Assembly: GCA_033297205.1 (NCBI GenBank)
Contig: MU859107.1
Location: 62,001-126,000, forward strand
Direction: 5' to 3'
Source of the DNA: Pseudoneurospora amorphoporcata
Lineage: Eukaryota > Ascomycota > Sordariomycetes > Sordariales > Sordariaceae
Length of the DNA stretch: 64,000 nt
In this document: positions 35,031 to 44,467 of the stretch, piece by piece
Numbering within the stretch: position 1 is the stretch's first letter
Layout: every line of letters starts with the position of its first letter
Program-made: the position numbers and the translations under genes
The notes under the pieces: model-generated
Databases searched by the model: none
Seen by the model: the letters and a program-made list of their open reading frames with translations, nothing else
What the model was told of the DNA's origin: nothing

Positions 35031-36374
35031 AAAGGGGTCTCTGCCGTCGCTAAGCCGTCCTCCGCCGGTGCTAATGCTGGCTCGTCTTCGTTGAGGGCTG
35101 TCAGCAAGACGCCCGCTATCATCCCGCCGCCTCTGGTTTTCAAGCAGCCCGTTATTTTCCAGACGCCTACTCCGTCGCCCATTGCGCAACAAGCGCCTAC
35201 TCGGCCGGCTGCTTCTCAACCAGCTGCTTTACGATCGACTATTGTCCCCCAGGGGCCCGCTGTTCTCCCAGCGCCCATCGATCCTAATCCGCCCACCGTT
35301 CCTCAACCGTCTGCGGCCGACTCTCAACCGCCTGAGAAGCCTGTTCGACTCGCTCATATCGCCGGCAGGGCATTGTTGGTCATTGCCAAATCTGCCATGG
35401 ATAAATATTACCAGAACAGGTCCCATAGCGCCACTCCTAGTGCCGGTATCCGTTCCAGCAGCGCCAGTGATGACCACAATTCCAATGGCGATAGCGGCGC
35501 CGAAGAGTAAATCGAAGTAGCGGTCCCTACTCCCTCTCTCACTCCACCAACGGAGACCAGTAACAGCTCGACCACCGGCAGCTCAACTAAGAGAAAGAGA
35601 TCGCCAGGAAGTGCGGACTCAGAAAGCCGGCCCAAGAGGATTAAGCTCATCAGTAGTGCGAGCATCAACAGCACCAGTGATGAAAAGGGCGATAACGGCA
35701 TCAAAGAAGGAACTCGAGTAGCAGTCCTTACTCTGGCGCTTACACCAACAACGGAGGGCAGCAGCAACAGCTCAACTAAGAGAAAGAGAGAATCCGCATC
35801 TGAGGACTCGGAAAGCCGCCCCAAGAGGATTAAGTTTGTTACTACAAAACCGGATGCAATTCCGGTGCCAGTGGGCGATGATGCGTCGTCGTCGTCGGCG
35901 TCGTCGGCGAAACTGCCACAGTTGCGGCCCCAGCAGAAATCGCAACCGGAGATCAAAAAGGATTCGATCACCGTATCGATCAACAGCAGCCCGGTTGCCA
36001 CCAGAAGCAGCAGCCCACCGGCGGCCGCCAAGAAGATTTCGTCTAAAAGCCCAGCTAAAAGCAAGAGCAAGAGCAAGAGCCCAGCCAAAACCTCAGCCAA
36101 GACCCCTTCTAAAAGGAAGGGGGGCACAACAGAGCATGGGGGAGACGTGGCAAGCATCAGTCCCAGCACTAAAAGGGTTAAAATTAAGAAGGAGAACGAA
36201 GAGCCGCGCCAACATCAGCCCGTCCTGAGCAACTATCGGCTTAGGAACAGGGGCGGGCCGCGGCTGGAGTTCGTGGAGAATAAGAAGGGGGAGATGGAGT
36301 TGGTTGAGCTTGCCACTGGGGATGCCCCTAGGGATGATCAGGAGCAGCAGCATAATTCGGAGAGCGCGACATAA
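35031..36374 (+). pseudogene. in-frame coding-like extension interrupted by TAG and TAA
   Basis: Directly after the TAG at 35028-35030 the same frame is open for 159 codons to a TAA (35508-35510), then again for 287 codons to a TAA at 36372-36374. The sequence is protein-like: proline-rich, then two copies of a segment containing SSTKRKR and DSESRPKRIK (bipartite nuclear-signal-like), then an SPAKSKSK run, then NYRLRNRGGPRLEFVENKKG. The first segment has an in-frame ATG only at 35397. The second has none until about 36293, so it cannot easily be an independent gene. Options: decayed C-terminus, stop-codon recoding or RNA editing, an unrecognised splice pattern, or a separate gene whose first exon I cannot see. 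Both stops could come from CAG/CAA by a CpA-to-TpA change. Confidence 0.55.
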
Positions 36375-37346
36375 GTTGGAGTGGCTTGGATGACCGGTTG
36401 GTCGGTTAGTTATACCACACAAAGCCCAACTTGGAAGTCGTAGGATAGATATCAAAGAAGACATCAGAGGCCAAAAGAGCTCTCAGGTCTATAAAGGCAT
36501 CTGGATACACCACTACATGCCAACATAACAGATCGCATTTTCACATACCTTCCACAATTTTTGCTTTTTACACATACACACAACAAAAGCGGCGGGAGGG
36601 AGGAAGATATGGAGAGAAGGAAAGAAGGAAGCGTATATACCACGACCATGCCCTGTCGCAGAGGTCACACAACGCTGGACTCCATGGATGGAGTTGAGTC
36701 ATTTTGAAAGTGTTTGGCTTTGGTTCTGGTTCTGGGTCTTTTTTTTCTTCTTTTTCTTTCGGTTTCGGTTGCTACTTACTTTAAGAGGAGTTTGGCAGCA
36801 TAAAAGCATCATCGAACTTTGAGGGTGTGATCAAGGGTTCGGGGGATACAGATTTGAGAAACAATTGCTTTGAGATCAGATATGAGAGATCATACATTGA
36901 GATACAAATGGATTACATGGCATCTGAACACCATCAGATTGTGTGATTTTGAACGTGAAATCCGTTGCCCTATTCACCAAGTGATATATTGATCTTAGAG
37001 TTCTCTACCTGAACTTCTTCACCACGTGCCTAACGTCCTCATGAACACTGCCGCAAAGACTTTCAGCAGTAACAAAACAGAGTGGCTTCTAACCGCACAA
37101 GTTTCATATTTTTCGCCAGTCCACTAGCCAGTCATTCTAACCAGCCAGTCTCGCCAGCCAGGTATCTGACCTTTCATCCACAGAAGGCATGACTCTGTCT
37201 AAATTTGTTGCTACATTCATCGTACATAACACGTCCGCGCAACCCATGGAATCCATTAACAACCACAAAACGCCTGCCAAGCGCACTCCGGATCCAAGCC
37301 AAAGCCACAACAGAAAGAAAGCCAGTAATACGAAACATAATTGACT
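36375..37346. other. convergent intergenic region
   Basis: 3' ends of the plus-strand gene and of aos1 face each other. AT-moderate with a CT/T-rich run at about 36720-36775. No gene seen. Confidence 0.5.
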
Positions 37347-38834
37347 TCAAAGTCTGGAATTACCGGCACCAGAGCCAAGTCCAACGCCGGATCCCTCCTC
37401 CGCTGCAGGTGGCTGCTGCTGTCCAACACCACCCGTAGACTCGGCCGATACACCAATAGCCTGTCCAGCCCGTTGCTCAACCCCCTCCATCTGAGACGAA
37501 GGCTGCTGGCCCAAATGCTGCCCCCCCAACTTCGTCAAATCAACCTGCTCGTTCGCCTCCCTCCCCGCCACCTCCGCCGCAGCATCAATAACCCCCATCG
37601 TAACCGGCAGCAATCCTCTGCCCAGCTCCCCCTCCCTCGGATGCAAAGCATAAACATTCGCCTCCATCGTCTCCCCGCTGAAAACCACAAAGTTCTGCAC
37701 AGGCTGCTGCGTCTGCCCAAGCACATTAATCACGTCCTGCGCCAACTGTCCGCCCAACACCGCCGCCACGGGAGCCAGTTCCGCGCCGACGTTCTGCAGG
37801 AAGGATCGCAGCACTTCGCTGCGGAGGGTCTCGGCAGGCAGGCCGAGCGCTTTGTGCTTGTCGCTGCACATTTGCGTGAAAGCTGCCAAGGCGGTGTGGT
37901 TGGTTAGTAGCTCGGGACCGGTGGGCGGGACGCCGAAGGTGGAAGTGAATTGCCAGAGGGCGCGTAGACAGGATAGAACGGGAGTGACGGCGCGTTTGCG
38001 GCGTGGGGAGGAGAGGATTTCTGTGGGCAAGTGGGAGGCGTCGGAGGAGGCGAGGAGCCAGGTGGAGTAGAGTTCGCGCTTGGTGACTAGTTCGATGTCA
38101 TTCTTGGAGTTTTCTGGCTCCTTGGGCGCGACGGAAATGATGGAGCGGGTCCTTGTTTCTGGACCCAAGGTGGTGGGGAGGTTGGCGCGCTGGCGCTCGA
38201 TGACGAAGTCGTGCTCAATTAGGTCGGCGAACAAGAAACCATAGAGGCCGTGGCTGCCGGCGGCGTAGAACTTGCGGTTGTGGATGCGGGTCGCGGTGTT
38301 GATCACGTTGTGGGTGTCGGCGTCGAGGTCGGTGGCGATGATGATGTCGAAGGAGGAGTAGAAGGATGAGTGCTTGGTGCGGATGTCGTCCGTATCGACA
38401 ACAACTTTGACGCGCGGGTTGAGACGCTGGAGCGCGGCGCTGGCGGCTACGGCGCGGTTCTGGCCTAGGTGGCCGTCCTCGGCCGAGAGAAAGAATTGCG
38501 CGCCTAGGTCGGCTTCGGAAACGACGGCGTGGTCGTTGATGGTTAGGGAGCCGATGCCTGCTAGGACGAGGTTCTTGGCGATCTCGTTGGCGAGCGCTTT
38601 CATGGTGATGAGAAGGATGTTGGCGGAGCGGATCTTCTCTTGGGCTTTCATGCCCCAGAGACGGATTTGTCGGTCATAGAGGGCGATCTCATCTGTTACG
38701 GGGGTTAGCCATATTCCGTCATTTATTTTCCAACAAAAGGTTAAACACTTGCCTGCGCTGATACCAGCAACCGAGTGGGAAGCCTCTTGACCCGAGCCGT
38801 TGGTCTCGGTAGTCTGAGTGGTTGTGCTTGTCAT
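37347..38834 (-). CDS. aos1: SUMO-activating enzyme E1 small subunit (AOS1/RAD31-like)
   Basis: Two exons on the minus strand, 38834-38753 and 38692-37347 (475 residues), separated by a 60-bp intron (38693-38752) that starts GCAAGTG and ends CAG: a GC-AG intron with a GCTAAC branch site. Splicing restores DEIALYDRQIRLWG, the hallmark start of the AOS1 adenylation domain, followed by AQEKIRSANILLI, KNLVLAGIGSLTINDHAVV and NRAVAASAALQRLNP. With UBA2 it would activate SUMO by adenylation and thioester transfer; the small subunit carries no catalytic cysteine. The final 80 residues (Gln/Gly/Ser-rich) extend beyond the usual 340-400 residue family length. The true start is the ATG at 38834. Confidence 0.93.
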   Translation of the reverse strand: MTSTTTQTTETNGSGQEASHSVAGISAGKCLTFCWKINDGIWLTPVTDEIALYDRQIRLWGMKAQEKIRSANILLITMKALANEIAKNLVLAGIGSLTINDHAVVSEADLGAQFFLSAEDGHLGQNRAVAASAALQRLNPRVKVVVDTDDIRTKHSSFYSSFDIIIATDLDADTHNVINTATRIHNRKFYAAGSHGLYGFLFADLIEHDFVIERQRANLPTTLGPETRTRSIISVAPKEPENSKNDIELVTKRELYSTWLLASSDASHLPTEILSSPRRKRAVTPVLSCLRALWQFTSTFGVPPTGPELLTNHTALAAFTQMCSDKHKALGLPAETLRSEVLRSFLQNVGAELAPVAAVLGGQLAQDVINVLGQTQQPVQNFVVFSGETMEANVYALHPREGELGRGLLPVTMGVIDAAAEVAGREANEQVDLTKLGGQHLGQQPSSQMEGVEQRAGQAIGVSAESTGGVGQQQPPAAEEGSGVGLGSGAGNSRL

Positions 38835-39992
38835 GATGGGCAATGACTCCGATAGTGACAGTGTGATTGTTGATATCAGGAATAAAAACGCCGTCTTATA
38901 TTTTGCGCTAAGTGATTATTGCGCTTTAGTCCCGTCGTTGGTGGTGAGGTTTGAGTTGAGAGGCCAATGAACGCGGGCAAGCGAATGTTCGGGCACTGGA
39001 CTGAAAACTGACCTGGAAAATCGCCGAGGGATTGCCTTTGCCAAATTGAAGACGAGTAGGTCAAATTTGATCTCAACGTTTTCATTCGAGATCAGTGATA
39101 TCAAGGCACATACCGTATTGCCTTTTCGATCTCAAGGTGAGGATGGTGAATGGTGTTGAGGTTGAGACGCGTGGTGCAAAAGTGGTAGAGGCCTGTGCAT
39201 TTCAGCGGTATTACCGTGTACTGCGGTTAAGCCCACTAGTTCCAGTACCAAACTGAGTAATGTTTGAAATTCCGACAACGGCAAACACTCGCGCTCCTTG
39301 TGGATTTTGAAGCATTTTCGGTAAGGATCATACAAACGCCACCCACTAGGTAGGGTATATCAAGCATGAAATCCAACAATCAAAGGCAACTTTGAAACGA
39401 AGAGAAGAACGGAATGGTGGTTTGGATGGGGGGCATGGGATCACACCCGACCCGTGAACGCACGTAGGTAGCGTAGATCCCGAAGGGCATGACGCCAGTT
39501 AAAGTGGTACTTGCACATTGTAGCCACTGTGCCGCCTTGTCAGGTACATGCTAACAATTACACCCCCACAACGTCGGTGAAGGATGCCCTGCCAGTCTAG
39601 GTCCTCGATGGATATGGATGGCGTTGGCTTGCCCAGCTGGTCGACTCCTCCCAAGGTGTCCCGTGCAACGTCTAGACTACACTAGTGTACAAGATGCGCT
39701 TGACGTCTGCCACCTAGCAATCCTTTTCCACTTTCGTTCAACACTCTTTCCTTCCTTGAACACTTTGCATTAAACCCTGACTATCGCCTTCGTTCTCTGC
39801 CCGCTTCGATAACTTTAAACTGTTTCCTACCGTATCACATACATAACAAATCTGAAACGGCATCCTTTACTGTGCTCCTTCTCACTTTCGGAGGCTAGTT
39901 CGTCTTGTCCCAGTCGGGTCCTACAATTCTTCCTCTTACCCCTCCGCCTGCCCCCCTGGCCCCCTGGTCGGGTCTTTGTGCCCTCAAGGTTC
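38835..39992. other. divergent promoter region
   Basis: Lies between aos1 (minus) and the gene starting at 39993 (plus). CT-rich from about 39720, consistent with a 5' leader. No gene seen. Confidence 0.5.
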
Positions 39993-41966
39993 ATGGTGAG
40001 TTACTCTTACTGACGTTCGCCTCCACGGCCCCCATCCAAACATATCGCCGCGTTATCACCTGCCATCTCTGCGCCTTCGACACGCACTGGCGCCTTGATA
40101 CATGCCCCTGTGAACCTGGCCCGAAGCTGTAAGCTTCTGATTTACGCACAGGCAACTTCGCTGCAGGGACAACGTTTACATGTGTTGTGTTACCTTGGAT
40201 TACCACATCTTACTAACATTATTCTCTCATATGGTAGTCCGACAGTCGACCTCTAAGGCCGCCTTGGGATTCGGAATCTCACGAAAACAACGCCCAACCC
40301 GATGCCCCCCCTCCGAGATCTCCCACATCGATATCCCGAGAACGTTTTGAGGCTCTAGAGAGATTTCACCATAGCATCGATAGCTTCGATCGCACCAGTC
40401 GCAACCTAGCTCTCGAACAGGCTGCCTCTAGGGTGCTCGCTCGGTCCAGGATGTCCTCCGGCTCTGACCAGTCCTTACGCCGGAGATTTAACCAGGATTC
40501 CCAACCGTCTAGCAGCTTCTTGCCGCCTGCCGTCCCAAGTTCAAGTTCTTCGACCCCTACACCACCCTTACTTCCGTCCCTTCGTTCGCTTGGATCCAGA
40601 CTGCGGCCCGGCATGTCGGCGCCTGGAGGTCAGAACGGCCGTCCTTCCCGTTATTGGCCCTCTGGTCGGGCAATGGAGAGACACCGAACTCCTATGAATT
40701 CTGTCAGGGATCGCAGCAGCTACGCGATACCCGGAGAGCGTCAAGACTCATCCAGCTCTTCTCAACCCTCAGCCTTCGGTACGGGTACACCCCCTGAAGA
40801 TGTTGAAGGAATAGAAAATTATCAGCGCGCAAAACGACGGAAGCTAGATTCCGACAAGGTATCGCCAAGCTATAAAAACGTTCTGTATGGCAAATACGGT
40901 CAGGTGGAACCGGGTCCGCTTCTATTAGAGATCGTTAGCTGTGACGGCGGCTTATTCAGGGACGGCCGGGCATATGTGGCGGAGAACATCCTGAAAGACG
41001 ACGCTTCGGTTTACTGCACAAGGACAAACCGATGCAATATCATTCTGCGACACCAAGGTGGTACTGTCTTCAGTTTGAAGGAGTTGGTCATCAAAGCACC
41101 TGGCTCGCATTACTCTCAACCGTATGTGTTGCCGTTTTCCGGTTGTCTTCTGAGTGCCTTGCTGACCGTTCCATAGAGTCCGAGAGGGTATGGTGTTTGT
41201 CTCGATGGAACATAACGACCTGCTGAAACGAACAGCGCAGTATCAAATCCAGTATGAGCAGCCTGCGAATCCACAGCCCCGGGCATCACGCGACACTGGA
41301 AGAATCTACTCCCTCAGATACGACGATGATGGGCGGATCGCACAGTACCCCTCGAGATATCGACGCGATTACATATCTGATCTAATCAACACCATAGATG
41401 ATGACGATGACGACGATGAAGACCAAGCAACAGCCGCGCTGCCACCCGAATTTTCGACCGTATCGCAACCGTTTAATGTTACGACCGAATGTAGTGACGA
41501 TGAAAGCGAAGGAGACGAGAACCACGTACGCCGTAGGCGGACCCCCAACAGGATTGGTGCTTTGCCTTTCGAAAGCGACAGCAGTGATGATGGAAGGGAC
41601 CCATGGAATCCCACCAGCTTGGACTGGCCGACTGATATCACGCGTGCGCAGCACTCTGCTAGTTGGCGCAACGAGTACGACACGGCAACCCCAGCGCTGG
41701 AGCGAGCCCGAGAAGCCTCGCAGGTGGCCACACAGGAGGCGGTAAGAGCTGTTGGCGGAGCGCTCATGTCCCCGCTGGCTCAGTTCCACATTGAGAAGGA
41801 CAAGAACAAGTGTACCATCAAGTTCAATCCGCCGGTGAGCGCGCGGTACATTTTGCTCAAGATGTGGAGTCCACATCCGGACCCTCTTAAGAACATTGAT
41901 ATTCAGGGGGTTATTGCGAAGGGATTTGCTGGTCCACAGCTATTTCCAGCTCAAACGCTGCAATGA
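39993..41966 (+). CDS. conserved fungal protein of unknown function, possible split beta-sandwich
   Basis: Proposed exons: 39993-39995 (the ATG alone), 40238-41121, 41177-41966 (558 residues, starting MSDSRPLRPPWD). The first intron (242 bp) begins GTGAGT right after ATG and ends ACTAAC...TAG; the second is 55 bp. Residues 2-200 are Ser/Pro-rich and disordered. A conserved-looking block at about 212-310 includes YGKYGQVEPGPLLLEIVSCD, VYCTRTNRCNIILRHQGG, LKELVIKAP and REGMVFVSME. An acidic run (IDDDDDDDED) and linker follow, then a C-terminal block, KCTIKFNPPVSARYILLKMW and NIDIQGVIAKGFAGP. The two blocks could form one galactose-binding-like (DOC or F5/8C type) fold interrupted by a disordered insert; this is inference. 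I do not recognise the gene by name. Confidence 0.78.
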
Positions 41967-43412
41967 GACTGGGTCAAAGAAGGGGATCAGTTCTTGCGAA
42001 GCAGCATGCATTATCCAAAAAAAAAAAAAAAAAAAAAAAAACGGTCAGCAATATGAAAGTTCGAGTCGTTCCGAGCCAGGCGGAGCTTCAACGGATTAGG
42101 GTTGACGGTCAGCCGGGGCAAGGGGGTTTGGAGTTTTGGTTATAATGCATCTTGTTCAAAGGCGTCGGCTTCATGGTACTTGGATGATGGATGATTTTCC
42201 AATGGTCATGAGCATTGGTGCCAGCGGGTTATATTGATGTATTTCACGGCATTCAAAGGCCCTTTCTCAAATGAACCAGATGTTTCCTAGCCGTACGTGA
42301 TCGCAGATATCTTGTACATTGATCTTTTCCTCCCTGTGTCCTTATGGAACGGGTGCATATCGCACAAATTCACGTTGCTTTTGGCCGATTCTCTTTGCTT
42401 CCCTCATGACTAAAGACGATGATCGGGTCCCTTTATAACACACTGGTCGTTCTCATTGTTATTATGTAGCGACATGAATTGAGAAGGCTGGATCTTGATA
42501 TCGCGGGTTAGGGTTTAGTATGAGCTGAGCGAATGAGTCCGACAAATTGGAAGTTTGGCAAAATGAATGAATTCCTGTCTCGACATCTGAATGGCAGCAG
42601 CACACCTCCTTTTGAAAATGTCCAAATCTCGAACTGCAAAACAGTCCTCAGGCTACCCGTGCCACGCCCCGCAAGTGAGCCCCTTTGCGTACCTTGCATA
42701 TCAACAATGATGAATCATAATGAAAATGGCTGTACCAAAATGGGAATGCCACTGCAAAGCTGATTGGATGAACAAGCTTCCAAGAGGCGGTAATAGGCAT
42801 GCTAGCGGTAAGAGGACCTGGAGGATAGCTGCCATCCCGCTGTAGCATTGGAGTCACCCCGTCGATTGTAGTGGGCTGAGTGGCAAGCTTTTTGCCATCC
42901 CGAGGGTGGCTAGTAGTGTAGGTACTGCTAGTGTAGCCTTACGACTGGCAGAAATGCTCTGATTTGTCTGAGTCACCGGTGATGGAAAATGAAATCCATG
43001 CAATTGGAATGCCGAAGAGCTCGGATCCTCAATGGCAAAATGTGACAAGCCGGGCGAGGTTGGTAAGCCGCATGTATGCAGTTGTCATGTTGAAGGTAGG
43101 TAGGTACTTATATTTGAATAAGGGTCTTGGTACCCGCTGCCCCAAAAGCTGGTTGCTAAAGACACCGCAGTCCGCAGTCCAGATTCCAGATTTGATAGCA
43201 GCCCCACTTTACACCTAGCCCAGTCGCTATCAGATTATATTTTCCTTCCATCGACAACCCCACCAGTCGTCATTCGCAAAGCAGCAAACAGCATTATTCT
43301 ATATCTCCCACCTCCATCTGTCGCATAAACTCATCTCTCTTCGTCTGTCGGGTTACTCCTTCAACACCAAGCACAGCAAGATAACCAGCAGTACTACACG
43401 AAATCCGAAGCC
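41967..43412. other. intergenic with A tract
   Basis: A run of 25 A (42017-42041) lies 50 bases past the upstream stop codon, in the 3' UTR or just beyond. Otherwise nothing gene-like; the last 200 bases are CT-rich, as expected for the tif6 leader. Confidence 0.55.
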
Positions 43413-44467
43413 ATGGCTGTCCGCGCCCAGTTCGAGAACTCCAACGAGTAAGTTTTGCTTGTGGCCTCCACGTTCCCGAGATGGAATTCTGCGATGCGAA
43501 AAGATCGAAAATCCGCCCCGCCGAACGACATTCAATACCATGTTTCGACACCGCGACAGCAAGGCGGCTCTGTGAATCAGAATGGGGCGCGGAGGGTGGT
43601 GGTCATTTGGGATATCAAGCAAAAGACATGCTGACAGTTGTCCGTTTTTCCTCAACAGGGTTGGAGTCTTTTCCACACTTACAAACTCTTACGCTTTGGT
43701 CGCCGTCGGTGCCAGCGAGAACTTTTACAGCGTTTTCGAGGCCGAGCTTCAAGATGTTATCCCTATCTGCAGAACCACCATTGCCGGCACAAGGATTATC
43801 GGTCGTCTAACAGCTGGGTATGTCAAAACTTTTACTCCCCAGTCCTTGAGGGACCGCAAAACCCAGATGGGGATATTAGATATCGGTAAGCTAACCAGCC
43901 ATGGGAAAAAAAAAAAAAAGTAACCGCAAAGGTCTCCTCGTCCCCACTAGCACAAGCGACCAGGAACTGCAACATCTGCGCAACTCTCTCCCCGACGACG
44001 TGCGCATACAACGTATCGAGGAGCGTCTCTCGGCCCTGGGCAACGTGATTGTGTGCAACGACCACACGGCCCTCATCCACCCGGACCTGGAGCGCGAGAC
44101 CGAGGAGATCATCGCCGACGTGCTCGGCGTCGAGGTGTTCCGCCAGACCATTGCCGACAACGTGCTGGTCGGCAGCTACATGGCGCTCAGCAACCAGGGC
44201 GGTCTCGTGCACCCCAAGACGTCGATCCAGGACCAGGACGAGCTCAGCTCCCTGCTCCAGGTACCGCTCGTGGCCGGTTCCGTCAACAGAGGCTCCAACG
44301 TCATCGGCGGCGGCATGGTGGTCAACGACTGGATGGCCGTCACCGGTCTTGACACCACGGCGCCCGAGCTTAGTGTTATCGAGAGCGTCTTCAGGTTAGG
44401 AGAGGGTGCCGCGCCTGGCCAGATCAACTCCAGCCTCAAGGATACCATGGTCGAGTCTTTCTACTAA
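43413..44467 (+). CDS. tif6: eukaryotic translation initiation factor 6 (eIF6/TIF6)
   Basis: Three exons: 43413-43447, 43659-43817, 43921-44467 (246 residues, the family's normal length; yeast Tif6 has 245). Sequence landmarks are MAVRAQFENSNEVGVFSTLT, ENFYSVFEAELQDVIPICRT, GNRKGLLVPTSTSDQELQHL, SLPDDVRIQRIEERLSALGN and NRGSNVIGGGMVVNDWMAV, spread along the five-fold pentein ring. eIF6 is needed for 60S biogenesis in the nucleolus and prevents premature 40S joining until released by EFL1/SBDS. The second intron has an odd acceptor: a branch-like GCTAACC followed by a 15-base A run and then AG, with almost no pyrimidine tract. Protein conservation fixes this junction. Confidence 0.97.

Noticed and set aside
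35408..36169. 253-codon minus-strand frame
   Set aside because: Antisense shadow of the plus-strand repeat; its Leu/Val-rich translation is the complement of Ser/Lys/Arg codons.
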